Shown in pieces: positions 10,152 through 22,574 of a stretch of DNA of 64,000 nucleotides; positions within the stretch are counted from its first letter, which is position 1, and the number at the start of each line of letters is the position of its first letter. The notes under the pieces were generated by a model. The model was not told where the DNA came from. It saw only the letters and a program-made list of their open reading frames with translations, and searched no databases. Origin of the DNA: Mucidula mucida. Its lineage: Eukaryota; Basidiomycota; Agaricomycetes; Agaricales; Physalacriaceae. Made by a program: the position numbers and the translations under genes. The DNA is taken from NCBI GenBank assembly GCA_015501055.1, contig JADNYV010000072.1:62001-126000 (forward strand), in the 5' to 3' direction.

Positions 10152-12482
10152 ATGAGCTCCATCGGTACCGACACCAACCATGACCACGATTCTCTCTCGG
10201 TCAAGGACGCGTCGACGGGAACAGCGCAGACATCCAGCTATGCGGCCTCTTCGGTTACTGTAGAGGTCTCAGAACGCGCTACAGTGTCAGTGACCTTTGT
10301 CGCTTTCTGCTAAACCATCCTACTGACTCCCTCACAGTCGTAGAGTCGACTGGCGAATGCTACCACTCCTTGGTTTTCTGTATTCTGTCACTATTATCGA
10401 TCGCTCCAACATGGGAATCGCTCGGACTGCTGGAATGGGTGACCAACTCGTAAGCCCACTCAAAACCTACATATTATCGTTTTACCGCATCCCGAACGTA
10501 AATTTTCATAGGGCCTGGACGATGGTAACCGTTTCAGTGTCGTGTCTTGCGTCTATTTCATTCCCTACATCCTCTTGTACGCGTCTCCTTGTCCACCGTG
10601 ATCCGTTCATGTTAACATCGCAATAGACAATTACCCACGAACCTCGTGTTGCGGAAGTTTGGCGCTCGTAACTGCCTTACTTTCTACATCTTCGGTTGGG
10701 GCTGTGTAGAGATTGGTATGGGCTTCTGCAAAAGTTGGAAGACCCTTGCCTGGTGCAGAGTGTTGCTGGGAGCTTTTGAGGTAATGATCATTAATCCAAC
10801 ACTTCGTAATCCCTCATTTTTCTCATCCTAATCCCACAAGGCCGGATTTTTCCCTGCTCTGATCTATATTGTTTCGACTTGGTAAGGCTACCCTCGGGCA
10901 TCGGAAGCCCATACTCACGCCGCGCTGCCATGATCTAGGTACACGCGTCAAGAAGTTCAGACCAGGTATGACTTCGACGTTCGGAGCTCTTGAAATTGCT
11001 CACGTGTAATACAGGATTGCAGGTTTCCTCCAAGGCTCAATTGCTATCAGCGGCTTTGGCGCTGTTCTCTGTGGGGCACAACCATTGGACAACCAAGACA
11101 CAGACTAACAATGTAGTGTAGCATACGTTCTTACCCTCATGGATGGCATTGGAGGATACAGAGGATGGTCATGGATCTTCGTAAGTCGCATTTCATGGGG
11201 TCACGGACGTCGCGCTAAACATCAGAAACTCAAAGATCATCGAAGGCATTGCTACCGTTGGATGTAGCTTCTTAGGCTTTTTCTTTGTTCCCGACTTCCC
11301 GGACAAGAACAATTTCCTCACGAAAGAACAGACTAAGGTAAAGTCTTCTTCCGGCTCCTGTGAGAGACCTAGGATGCTCAAACTCACCGATACGTTTAAT
11401 TTAGATCATCCTACGTCGCGTCGAAGACGACCGTGGTGATTCAGTCCCAGACGGTATAACGCGCAGCAAGATCGTTCACCACCTAAAGGATTGGGTTCTC
11501 TGGGCACATGGTGGGGGGCTCCTGACGCGCTTTCGCACTATCAATATGCCTGACCGCTTTTCCGAAGGTTTCATGTACATGGCTTCTACCATGCCCGCAT
11601 ATGCGGCGAGTACGTTTTTTGCACTCTCTTCCTTCTGGTGCGTATCACCTAATTCCGTCATCTCGCAGGTTTTTTCTCTCCCATCATTCTTTTCGGCATG
11701 GGCTGGTCGGTCTCAGAAACTCTCCTACTGTCGGCTCCTCCTTTAGTCGCTGCTGTCAGTAAGGTCCCCTTTCATCGATCAGCGTTCTGATAGCTGTGGC
11801 TCTTAGGCACTGAGTGCCTTCATCTTCGCATGGGTGTCAGACAGAAGCGGCCAACGCGGTATTTTCATCGCGATACAGTCTTGCATGACTATTACTGGCA
11901 TGCTGATTACCGGATATGCTGATGGAAATGGTGTCAGATACTTTGGTGCGCCACCTTCTACGAAGTGTTTGAGGACGTGCCTCATTTCGATCAGGAATCT
12001 TCGTGTTCTCAGCCGGAGCTTCTGGTTGCATGTCTTCAATCATTGCCTATGTAGGTTGTTAGACGCGTCATTCTGACCATGACTGATGTTTGTCCGAACA
12101 TAGAACGCCAATAACATCGCTGGTCAAAGTAAGGTAAGCACTTGCCTATGGGACTGGTCTAAACCTTCAATTAACCCACGGTTCAGCGATCCGTCTCAAG
12201 CGCACTTCTCGTCTCCTTTGGAGGCATCGGTGGTATCCTAGGAACTACTGTGTGAGTTATCGCGCCCTACCTCTCTCCGGTCTCATTCTCACATCTGCAC
12301 TAAGTTTCCGTCAAGCAGACTACCCTCGCTACATTCCTGGCATGTGGGCAATAATTGGTGCCCAAATCCTGATGCTCTCCCTCCTCTCGGTTACGACCAT
12401 CACCTACTCCACGCTTAACAAACGCGCTAAGAAGACTGGAGAACCTCTGGAGGGTCAAGTCGGCTTCTTCTATATCTTGTAA
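10152..12482 (+). CDS. MFS transporter, anion:cation symporter (Dal5/Tna1-like) family
   Basis: About fifteen short exons can be joined in frame without any frameshift; the first are 10152-10285, 10338-10449, 10512-10576, 10627-10780 and 10841-10881. After a ~40-residue Ser/Thr-rich cytosolic start, the protein shows the family signature RRVDWRMLPLLGFLY, then TM2 IIDRSNMGIAR. Further on come LPTNLVLRKFGAR (the loop 2-3 motif), GAFEAGFFPALIY (TM4), GIGGYRGWSWIF (TM5/6), FVPDFPDKNNFLTKEQ, WVSDRSGQRG (loop 8-9 repeat of the signature) and a C-terminal ERNLxxRRE-like tail (YSTLNKRAKKTGEP). That is 12 predicted membrane helices and the usual ~480-500 aa length. Family members import organic anions and vitamins (allantoate, nicotinate, pantothenate) across the plasma membrane with protons. 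The actual substrate cannot be read from the sequence. Confidence 0.88.
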
Positions 12483-12749
12483 TACCGCACATAATCACCT
12501 GCCTCGTTTCCTCGTTGGACGAAATAATCATTATTAGAATCTACGCGGGTATAAAGTGTTCCGAGAGATAGATACAATCACTGTAAAGTATGTGAAGATA
12601 GCAAAGCATTGTTAGTTTGTCGATTGATCAAAGTGCCTGATCCAAAATCCCTAGAAAAATGAAGCAATAATGATACACAGAAGGCCGTAATGAAGTCCAT
12701 AGTGGCAGATCGTTTGGTCAGAGCAATACCGTCATGACTAGCGCAAGGG

Positions 12750-14244
12750 CTATGACGGTACACCAGGAGGAGGAGCGAAGGCGTATCCCATCGTTTCCGG
12801 GGATCCAGCGTCCACCCAATCTTGATAAGCCGCTTGCATCATCAAGACGAAGGCTTGACCTTCAGCGCTCTCAGATCCTTCGTTCCCATACGAATGCGGA
12901 TTGACGACAGGTGTCAACCACCCATCAGCAGTGAAGTGCTGCAGACCGGACGGAACCGTCGATGAGGGCGATGCTCCAGACGTAGTCGAAGTTGGAGCAA
13001 ACGAGGACGTCGAGCCCGACGCGTATAACGCCTTCCGACTCCGCTCGGCGTTGGGTATGAACGACGATCGTCCCACACCTGAGACAGCCGGTACACCGTA
13101 GCCGCCATGAGAGCAGTCGAAGCACCATCATAGAAGTGTCTTCGTCGTCGGCGTAGTTTCGGAAGATGTTGGTATCATCCTGAAGTCATTTGATGCTGAT
13201 GTCTATCATGAATGGAAGGCACGCACGACAACGTCGTACATGGCAGAATGAATTTCGAGTGTCCAACTGGCAAGATCGTCTTTCTGGTCAGAAAACGAGC
13301 CGTCAAACTCCGAGTTCTGGATTGTCGCCAGGACGCGCAGCATGCCAGCGGCCGCCCAGCCATTACCTACAACAAATTGACATCAACGGGGCGTGATGAC
13401 ACATCGGACATGTTAAGAACACACCTGTCGACCAATGTCCTTCGTCGATGCCTGATCCCAACACGACATGTTTCCAGAGGTTGTTGGCATCAGTGTCCCG
13501 CAAATGATCTCTATACAACTTGATTTGGTTGTAAGCCTCTGTAACCAGGCTCTCGTTGGATGTAAGGACACCGTAGTACGCGAGGAATGGGGGGACCATG
13601 TACACAAAGTCGCTCCTACGCGCGCGAAAGATCAGTAACGGCATTTACCCACACTCTCACGACGTACCAGAGTTGCACTTGCGACACCCTGTGCGAAATG
13701 GCGCCATCACTAGAGCGCGACACATTTTTGAGCAGGTAGTCCAACTGGTCTTGGGCTGCTCCAGCATAATCCAAGCTCCCTTGTCCCGTCCAATTGGCCA
13801 AGAGGACAGACACGCCGTTAGACGCCGGATCGGCCGCGCTGCCATCCTTCATTAACGGCTGTGGCCCATCTATATTGCCGTTTGACGACGCCCTATCCGA
13901 TACAATGGCCTCGGCCATGTCAAAGACGGCGCTTAAACCATCGGTCGTGTCCGCAACGGTAGAGGGCGGTGGTAGTGATGTGCCCGAGAACACAGAGTAT
14001 GTCCGCGCGTCATATTCTAGCAGCGCCTGTGCACGCGTGCCAAGCTCCCAGCTAGAAAAGAATGAGTACTGAGAGAAGGGCCGGGGAGTAGACGCCCGAA
14101 CCTTTTTTGAGCAGCCTCTGCTAATCGGTCTTTCACAGAGTCCAACTGGTCGCTCGTTAGGCTCTCGGAGGATACCCGAGTCGTCGATAGCATGATCGCC
14201 AGCCATGCCCAGCAAGATGGCCGCAAAAAGTGCGCGCTGTACAT
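12750..14244 (-). CDS. Secreted six-hairpin glycosidase (GH105-like), with two probable frameshifts
   Basis: The ATG at 14244 gives a signal peptide (WAWLAIMLSTTRVSSESL). Introns can be placed after residue ~48 (before SWELGTRAQALLEYD), after SQVQLW, in STG|NGW, and after YDVV. The core SDFVYMVPPFLAYYG, NLWKHVVLGSGIDEGHWSTG, NGWAAAGMLRVLATI fits the alpha6/alpha6 barrel of unsaturated rhamnogalacturonyl hydrolase-like enzymes, where the H/G-W-S/A-x-GNGW block lines the active site. The C-terminal part ends in EGQAFVLMMQAAYQDWVDAG. Such enzymes act outside the cell on plant or fungal wall oligosaccharides. Two frame changes, near 13115 and 13070, cannot be explained by introns of normal size, so the gene is either newly broken or mis-called there. 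It lies convergent with the transporter gene, 267 bp away. Confidence 0.72.
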
Positions 14245-14364
14245 CCTCTGCAGCAGTCTACGCGTTTCCTGGTCGTGTTCAGGTGGGAAGATGGGTGACA
14301 AGAGAACTGTGGAAAATCCGGCACGGATTTTGTCGCCATGATCCATGATATCATGGTGCCAAGT

Positions 14365-14835
14365 TCAGTTCCTGGCCTGACCACGACGGAACCAAATATG
14401 GTCGGGATTGGCGAAACCAAGCCGACCTACCATTTTTAGGGATGCAGGACCAGTACACGGGAACGCTAGTACTGCCAGCAGCAGTTTGGCAGCAATAGAA
14501 GACAGGAATCGTAGCGTGCCAGTTGTACAAGTGGTCGGCGTAGGGCGGCCTGTCAGATTCTCGTCCGCGTACTCGTGAGATTCAAACTGCGGAATTATAA
14601 TGACCAACGTAAGGCGTGTTGTGGATCCGCGTTTTCCACATGGTCCTCGAGATGTCTGGCCCCTCGAGGACTGGAAAGCAGAGCCAAGACAGACTTGACC
14701 GCTCCAAGCAAGCTGAACGCGTTGAATTACGACGTCGACCACCTTCCTTGTTGGAGATAGAGATCGACCCAAGACTGAAAATAGACGTTGCGATCATATC
14801 GCCCATACAAGACGTCGCCCAGAAGTACTTGGAGT
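14365..14835 (-). pseudogene. Decayed unrecognised coding remnant
   Basis: Reading frames that look protein-like (GDVLYGRYDRNVYFQSWVDL, then FESHEYADENLTG) follow each other on the minus strand but in shifting frames with stops. I do not recognise the family. It ends just upstream of the GH105-like gene. Confidence 0.3.
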
Positions 14836-14844
14836 GAGGGCCCA

Positions 14845-15850
14845 GTCGACTTTGAGAATATCGAAGCTGCGGTCTTGGTGGTGGAAGAGAGCCAGGAAGA
14901 TACTAGTTAGGGGCGCTAGTCAGTCTTCAGGGTTTCAAGTTGGGCCTGCTTTGAAGCCCTCCTCCTCCTCCTCACAAAAAAATACATAGCACGGATCGCC
15001 CACTAATTTCGCTAAAAAAAAAAGGTCAGTGTAACCGGTAAAGAGCAGGATCTATGGGCACTCCGCCTGAATCCGTCGCTGCAAACCATCATCAACGATG
15101 AGCAAGGCGGGCCGACGGATCACTCCAAAAGCAGCAATGTTCCCACGATCCCGCACTCCTAAATGCGTCGCGACTCGCGAACTGTATACAGCCTGGATAG
15201 TATGGCGGTGTTTTTCCGACGCCGTCTTTCGCTCCAGCCCCATGGACTTGAGAGCCTCCAAGATCACAAGCCTAGGACAGCTCTCCTACGATGTTCACTA
15301 CGTGCAATTCAAGTCTATGAGTATTTTCTCTGTTATGGCGCTTCTCAGCGCTCGCTGCACCGCACCATCTCATGTCGTATGACAATTAAGCCGCGACTCT
15401 CACTCTTGAACAATGTGAAACTCGTCGCCGCCACCGCACCATGTAGCATAGTGCACTCTGTTGAGTACTACTACTATGTGGTCGTGAGCTTGACTCTAAC
15501 GCCAGTATTGATGACTGTATTGAGGTACTTCCTTAAATCTTGACTGTATGGGGCTTGATTTGCTTTCAGTCCGTCCGACAGTGGATGACTGTAATTCTGT
15601 ATTTGTGCTTGAAGCTTGGCGCGGCCCGCCATAGTGTTTCTTGGTCTTGATGGTCATCTCTGAATGGGGGTGTCAGATTTCTTAGTTGCCGCCACAATGA
15701 TGTCGTAGCCTTCATGCATCAGATGTTTTCCTTGCAAGAGCAGTGCTTAGGTAGCTGGAGCTGGTACTACAGACATAGTATGCAAACAACAGATAATTGA
15801 ATTCAACGTGTAATAGTACAATGGGAGCTCTGGCTATTTTTCATCATTAG
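14845..15850. other. No supported gene
   Basis: Contains a (CCT)n run near 14,960, an A-run near 15,015 and scattered short ORFs with no recognisable content. Confidence 0.35.
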
Positions 15851-15859
15851 TGTAATGGA

Positions 15860-17497
15860 AATGGAAAGTATTGGCAACTCTTCTGTCAACATGTTCGCCC
15901 TGCCCTTATTGTCATGAAAGTTGATTGACCTCGAACCCACTCTCATTCAGGAGCAATCCTGTTGTCATTCTGGTTCCAAAACACATTGAACATGACATGG
16001 GAGTTGCAATCAAGGACATCCACATCCAAGATTTGTTGAGTTGGTGCGCGAGGTACAGTTACAGGACTGACAACACTTGTGCCCGTGATTTCACTCTTGC
16101 ATGTAGTGTACTAACCAAGTGATGTGTGAGTTCTCTTGCAAGATAAAAAAGACACATTGCACTCTCACCTCATTGGCTCTGACCACCTGCGTCAAGTATT
16201 GCGCGGGGGGCTTCCCATGGCTAAACTTTTAATCAGCACGGATCACTGTCAGCATATGCAAAAGCTGAAGGCGCACACATAAACGACATAGTCTCCACCC
16301 ACCTCAGGGTCTTCACAATGTATAGCTTTTTGCAGATAAACTTGTATTCCTTTTGGTAGAACCAGGTTGCCGAGGTGGCGTTGATAGTTACTTGCTTTTA
16401 AGTACTTTCAGGCAACAAGCTCAGTCATGTCTTATCCAAAGAACAAAATGGATGCACCACAACCGCTGTATTGCTTAACACCTCAGTGGTGTTGAACATC
16501 TTGTAACTTGCCCCGACATTGATTCTAAGGCCTTTGAAAGCTGCTGATACCCCAGCATCCACTGTCACCTCCATCCCTTGCGTGTTTGTAATCCCTGTGG
16601 TGCTAATGAAGAACTTTTGCATGTTGTTGCTCTTGTTATTCTAATAGCTGAGCTGCACCCTGTTAGTGACTGACTATAGCCACAAGACTAAACCAGGTAC
16701 CACAGCAAGAACTAAAGAAGAAAAGTGTTCGCGTTCGTAGAACTAGGCTGGGCCAGGTATATAAACGAGATCGGAACTAAAGTACAGTGATACTACACTA
16801 CTGCTTATATACTAGTAAGTCTGTGTTTGGGACTCCTTATCCATACATGTTTCTGCTAGGGATAACTCCACACCCTTGACCCAGTGTTGTATGCTACTAG
16901 TTTGTGAAACCATTAAATACGAGTGGTAACTGCATGTAAGTAATAATACTGAAACAACCATGTGTGCTACGAGTGTCGGTGGTGTGTATACAATAGGAAG
17001 TCCATGAGGTATCGGCATGTATGATGTCATCCATGTGTTGGGCATGTGTCCGACATGAGTACGGCTTTGGTAATGAAAAGGAGTATGACCGGTAATGAAA
17101 CAGATGATGAAACAGTCCGTTGGTTGATAAGACAAGCCCCCAATAAGATATGATGAGATGTGAAAATGTGAAAATATGGCAATTTATAACACACCCAGTG
17201 CACACTCTTGAGATAGATGTTACAATCATAACTGAACCTTTGATCGCCATCATTGTAGCCATACCACAATTTGTTAATGTAATCCGCTTCCACCCCGTAG
17301 TACAGCAACATCTTGGCAGTGTCTTTTAACTGCTTAACAAGGGGGTAACAGCAGTAGCCCTCAGCGTTGGGGCTGCCAAGAGGAGCGTAGCAAATGAGTT
17401 TGGTTTTGACTTCAGACATGGGAGCTCTAGAGTCTGGATGGGAATGAGAATAAGGAAAGGACTGTAAAGGATATTGCATTTTTAAGGTCCTCACCAC
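15860..17497 (-). pseudogene. Broken unknown gene interrupted by a solo LTR
   Basis: Protein-like segments occur in order on the minus strand at 17,410-17,195, 16,622-16,425, ~16,400-16,290 and ~16,110-15,930, separated by stops and frame changes. The solo LTR at 16661-17191 sits between the first two. They are rich in aromatic and beta-strand-like residues. I do not recognise the family and assign no function. Confidence 0.4.
16661..17191 (-). mobile_element. Solo LTR of a Ty3/gypsy chromovirus
   Basis: 531 bp beginning TGTTAG and ending ATAACA, closely similar over its whole length to the two LTRs of the element at 29834-36351. It is flanked by the perfect 5-bp duplication CACCC (16656-16660 and 17192-17196). 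No internal element sequence is present, so this is the usual product of LTR-LTR recombination. Its TATA and predicted RNA start sequences are conserved. Orientation is given as in the full element. Confidence 0.95.
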
Positions 17498-17599
17498 ACT
17501 AAGGAATGAAATTGTTTGGGCTTCTCAGTTTCCACTTTCCACTGGCTTCCGTCAGGTTTGTGACACTATTCTTTGGCAAGCGCGCACTTTACGACAGAA

Positions 17600-19150
17600 A
17601 ACAAATTAATCTATAGTTTATCTCCCCATCTAAGGCTATTGGACATTGATGTGAGCCTAAGAAGAAAGCAGGGGACTCCTGGCCTGATGTGCCTTAAAAT
17701 CCAATGGTGCTGGGGGGTACCCTTAAGTAAGCAAGGGGGTTACGAAATGGCTGCCAACCAACAAGTCGACTGTCAACAACCGAGGTCCTTGGGAACCATT
17801 GAGATACACTGTACAGCAGAGACCATTTGAGGCCCATGATAATGCTTGAGATGACTGTTGGGCTGATAGTGAGGCGAACAAGAGTGGGGGAGTTCCACTA
17901 ATGCTTATTCTATAGCTTCTGCTCATACAATTATAGGGTTATGGCTCATGCTTATCATACAGTATGCTTGGAGTCTCCATCATAACTGCAAGTCTCGTTA
18001 TTGTTCTGTTTGAGGCAGATATGGCAGTCGGCATTTACCATAGACCTAAGCCCCATGCCAAACCCTAGTTTCACAGACTTACCGGCCGATAACCCCCTGG
18101 GCAGAACGAAGGAGGAATGAACGAGCAGCTTGGCATTTACATGAAAACAGGGCCCAGGCTGGACGCCGTGAATTTGTTCTTTTTGGTTACCAATACCGGC
18201 CGGCCTCACAAACTCCATGGATGCTCGCTGGCGCTCGCAATCATGTTCCTATTGATTAAATGGTTCAGGACAATACAGAAGGCTGAAATATTGATTGATT
18301 CCATCAGAGTACAGGCTAGTACGGGATAAAAATGGCCAGGTAATAGATAGTACAAGCAGGCTTCATATGAAGAGAGAACAAGCCTCAATCCGGGTATTTA
18401 TCGTAGTCACAGGCATAGGCATCGAAATGTCCATCAAACCATTGCAGACATAGTCCGCATACTCAAAATTCTTGTGAGTAAGGTCTCGTGAGTGTAGCAG
18501 GCTCGGTTACAATCTTCAGGAAGTCCGACAACTTTGTTAGTCTCAAAAGGTCGGGAGTCGTGGCAGCATCACGAGTTTCGGTGTAGCAGCAACAGTTGCT
18601 ATGAGTGGTTCTGGTAGGAAAGTCTCAAGTCATAGTTTGGGGCACCGGGTGGTCGAGTATGGTCGAACATCCTAGCAGCTCTCACAGCCGTTGTTTGAAT
18701 AGCGGAGGAAAGCGGTCAAGGCGGACGTGAACGGTCCGAGCGTCGTGGTCGCATTTGGGGCATCAAGATTAGTCCAGTCGGCTCGTCTCGGGTTAGGTTG
18801 TGGTCACAGTCTGTCATAGCCGAGTCGCCGTGGTGTTATCAGTCGCGTCGCCCAAGTCAATGTCTCCGGCCCTTATCTTTATCGGGGTTGTCACTGGAGT
18901 CCGCTCAGTCTAGGTCTGGAGGTTTTCGGGTTGTTAGTTGTCAGCCTTAGTCACTATACACAACTCGACGTCGTAGTCACTCGTAATTGCAGGGAGTAGG
19001 CAGCACAGAATGTAGAGGTAGGCCAAGAGCAGTCGGAGGTTGGTGGTGGGAAGAGACAAGTTGAACTTTGTTCGTTCGATTTAGTTTTGAAGACATCTGA
19101 CTCAGCGTTTGTCAACAGACGCGGCATGGGGAGCTTTCATCGATTCAATA
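17600..19150. other. No clear gene; decayed sequence
   Basis: A minus-strand ORF at 17,955-18,218 (containing PRGLSAGKSVKLGFGMG) looks protein-like but is too short and isolated to name. From about 18,480 to 19,020 the plus strand is unusually rich in agtc/gtcg words, suggesting an old degenerate simple repeat. Nothing else supported. Confidence 0.35.
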
Positions 19151-19256
19151 TGTCCCGTTTGAAAAAGAATTCACTAATCTTGACTCAGAAAGATTGAGTG
19201 CAGCGGTCCGGAAGTATGTCAATCCTGCTATTGATCTTCTCACGCTCCTTTTTTGT

Positions 19257-20073
19257 ATGCGACCACAACTGTCTCGATCCGTCGTGCACCAAACGCGTCG
19301 CCACCTCTACGCGCCTACCCGAAAGGGATACAAGGTCGACTCCATTTTCGAGGATGCACGCACAGCCGAGTTTGCGGCTGCCACTTCCAACGCAGAAGGA
19401 AGCAAATTGCCTCATCTGAATAATCTGCCAGAGGTCATCGTTACAGGTGCGTACGCCACGTAAAAGAAATGGCGATATCTAAAAACCAAAAGGGCGCGCA
19501 AACTCTGGCAAGTCGTCACTTTTCAACGCTGTATTAGGAAGAACCGATTTGCTGCATACCAGTTCTAAACCCGTCCGTTTTCCTCTTATTCCACCACTTC
19601 TAAAACTTACCTTTGGGTAGGGACGAACGCGCCAGCTAAACTTCTTCCGCGTTGGTCCGAAAGGCGGCAAGATTATCTTGGTGGACGCCCCGGGATACGG
19701 ACGACGAGGCCGCGCCGAATGGGGCGACCTTTTCGAGGAATATATCCTGACGCGGCTACAGCTCCGGCGCATATACATCACCTTCAACGGCAAGCACGAT
19801 CTCAACCAATACGATTCCCAGCTGCTCCAGCATCTTTCCGCAAACATCATCTCGTCTGAAGGCCAGCAGCGCTATACCATGCAGGCTGTTATTACGAAAG
19901 CCGACGAGCTCACGAAATTGAAGGGCGCTCAGAGCATGGTGGAGTCGTTGAGGAAGCAGATCTGGGAGGCGGCCCCGTTGTGTCTACCCCCGATTGTGAC
20001 GAGTGCGAAGATGGTCCCGCCTTTTGGTATTGAGGAGCTTAGGACGAATATTGTCGAGGCGTGCCAAGTGTAA
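19257..20073 (+). CDS. EngB/YihA-type GTP-binding protein, probably mitochondrial
   Basis: Exons 19257-19446, 19493-19572 and 19621-20073 join to ~240 aa. The start ATG at 19257 gives an Arg-rich, acid-poor N-terminus (MRPQLSRSVVHQTRRHLYAP), typical of a mitochondrial import signal. GTPase motifs: G1 GRANSGKSS (split from VIVTG by intron 1), G2 region SSKPGRTRQLNF, G3 DAPGYG, G4 TKAD (a variant of NKxD), G5 TSAK. Members of the EngB/YsxC family help assemble the large ribosomal subunit; fungal nuclear copies are expected to act in mitochondria. It is an intact gene whose decayed relatives occur at 6740-7480 and 27,130-27,260, so this locus is the likely source of those fragments. Confidence 0.88.
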
Positions 20074-20940
20074 TTGTATGTGCTCTCACCCTTCAATAGT
20101 CCTTAACTAACGGTCCGGCTAGTCTATGACTCTGTCAATGAGTAGAGTTTCTTGTTCTCTTAACGCGGCCATGATCATCCAAAGTTGCTTTCTTTATTTC
20201 AACGCACGCTACGGCGCGCACTCGCCGTAAAAATTTCTGTTTCGACATCACCGGACTTGACGTGGGTGGATTCGAAACAAACGTCCCAGAGTTGTTGCTC
20301 ACCCATTACACACTAAGACCCGGCGTGCGCATAGCTCCTGCCTTTCGGAAGTTGATAATGTAGGTTTCGCTACCAATCCTTTCTTAATCGCCAGCTTACC
20401 ATATCTAACAGGGCTTGTCATCGCGAAGTCTGTAACGGCCTTGAGGATCGCCGTAAATTCCTCTCAATTCGCGTAGGTCGCTTCCTCCTCGTGTTCTACA
20501 CGTCGCTCATTGCTATTTCAGGAACGTTCCTTCGGCTACAAGTCTTTGAAATAGCCTGTAGTACCTTCGCTACTCCAATTGTCAGCTCAGGCCCATTCCC
20601 TCCTGTGTGTTTTCACACTTCGTTCGTTATTGACAAGATTTCCCTGCATCGAATTCCAGTAGGATGTAAGGGTGGTGGTTCTGCCGTTTCGCTTTTTTTG
20701 GACATGCGTCATGTTCTCCATCTCTGTGGAAAAATGCCCTGCTGCATGTGCTTCATGGATGGCCCGCCATTTGGAAAGCTGGCTCTTCTATGTCCTTCAG
20801 CGCGTGTTTGAACCAGTTCAAGTTCGTCTCCGTAGCTTGTCTTTTCTTTACTATCAGGTGTGCAGCGTAATCTGTGTATAGTGTCAATCTTTTCCGTGAT
20901 TAGTGCGTTGAATTTCTCGAGTTCCCGAGTGTCTCATACT
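20074..20940. other. Intergenic, no gene seen
   Basis: 3' flank of the EngB gene followed by low-content sequence. The 106-aa ORF at 20491-20811 has no recognisable features. Confidence 0.35.
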
Positions 20941-20950
20941 TGTCTTGAAG

Positions 20951-21760
20951 TATGTTTCCGCCTTTCTTCCTCCATGTCGCGCCACCGTTCCTTGTAGCAG
21001 TTCCCTATTTGCGGCCGAGTGCTTGGCCAGCTGCGGTCTTCGTTTCTCTCTAGGTGCGTCTTTAGGTACTCATAGCCGCTTTCACATTAAGTGTTATAGT
21101 CAGGGATGGCGCACATCTCGAGTATCATCATAGACGGACAAGAGCTCCCGCTGCCACCAGCCGTCCTCTGTAACGATGCCAGCAAGAAGACAGTCTTGAT
21201 CTACGGACACTTTGACGTGCAGCCTGTGCGTATTCACTCCCTGTTTGACGGCTCTTGATACGAATAACTTCCGTACAGGCTCATTGTTTCGAAGGCTGGG
21301 CCAACAGAACCCTTCAAATTGCCGCGGATCTACATATGACAAAGTTCCTGTCTCGGCTGGCTCGATATCTTGCAATGGCCTTCGGAGAATAAAAAAAGAG
21401 CTGCCGGTCAACATTAAATTTTGCTTTGAGGGTATGGAAGAAAGCGGCAGTAACGGACTTGAAGGACTCGTGGAGAGTCAAGAAGGGAGGCTGGTACAAA
21501 GATGTCGACTGGGTCTGTATTGTCAGTCTGACGCGTCTCTTTGGCTGATGACCATCCCAGTTAACAGTCCGACAACAACTGGCTTAACACTTGCACCCCC
21601 GTCCGAGTCACCTACGGCTTACGCGGGATCTCTTAGTTCAAAGGCACCGTATCTGGACCCGCCTGGGATCTCCACTCTGGCGTGTTCGGCCGCACCATCC
21701 ACGAGCCCATGACAGACCTCGTCGTGCTGATGTCATTAAATCCTGAACGCCTAGTGCCAC
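20951..21760 (+). pseudogene. Relic of an M20 metallodipeptidase (Dug1/CNDP-like)
   Basis: Ordered fragments of the family can be read: a degenerate N-terminus near 20,951, then DGQELPLPPAV and KKTVLIYGHFDVQP (the HxDxQ metal-binding motif), where an intron-like break follows. Next come YDKVPVS (from the GR-STDDKGP block), KELPVNIKFCFEGMEESGS (the catalytic EGMEE motif) and, near 21,690, GRTIHEPMTDLVVLMS. Several frames and stops interrupt it, and the C-terminal half of the enzyme is missing. The functional family cleaves Cys-Gly and other dipeptides in the cytosol. This copy is dead. It ends at the outer border of the inverted duplication. Confidence 0.82.
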
Positions 21761-21764
21761 CAAT

Positions 21765-21786
21765 GAGTATGAGTATGAGTATGAGT
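21765..21786. repeat. Microsatellite (GAGTAT)n
   Basis: Three and two-thirds units of GAGTAT within the 3' part of the dipeptidase relic. Confidence 0.85.
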
Positions 21787-22574
21787 TGGGGCTACTCACT
21801 CCATGTCCTGTCGACCATGTCCTTGGGCGAAATTGGGCCAAACGCAAACTTCATCGTCATTTGTTTCGTTCCTGCATTGTACATGATGTGTAGATTATTG
21901 GCTGGGCGGCTGCAGTGGTGCCTTGCGTTGATATGCCGCGTATATTGGTGGAAATCCTGAATATGTTTGTGGTTTCCGTGATCGATATAGCGTTCATCTC
22001 CCTTCCTGCCTTCCTTCCTTGAAGGACAGAAGCTTGTGGTTCACTTTCTATCGCTCTGTCCAATTCGGCCAACGGTGCCTTTTCATGATGGTATGTTTTA
22101 TTTCATTTTCATCAAACGCTCTGAAAGTATTCTTTGACTCAGATCATGTTGCACCGCTTTCTTCATTCTCAAGCAGCTTTCGGAGCTCTTGTAGCTGTTA
22201 ATAGCAGACCTTGGATGGAAGGTCTTCTCACGGATGATATCCTTCTCCTAGCCCTATCTATTAGATCCTAGTATTCTATTCAACGCGCACAGCTACCTTT
22301 AAACCATCCGTCAGTCGTTGTCAAACCGTTTACAATCCTCCACTGTCTTGGAACCTTGTAAAGTCGTCTGACTGGCATGCATTTACAGCAGTTCCTGACA
22401 ATGGCGATTGCTGTACCTTCGAGGGAAAATGATGCTTGTGAGGTGTTCAAATCTGTCAGCTGCGCTAAACAGCTAACTGACTTCCAGAAGTTGCAAAGGG
22501 TATGAGTTATACAGCTTCTACTTCCTGGAAGTTATATATGTCGCTCCACAATCGAAATCGCTGTCCTTTTTCCC

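Noticed and set aside
18480..19020. Possible minisatellite or regulatory array rich in agtc words
   Set aside because: No regular period could be established by eye.
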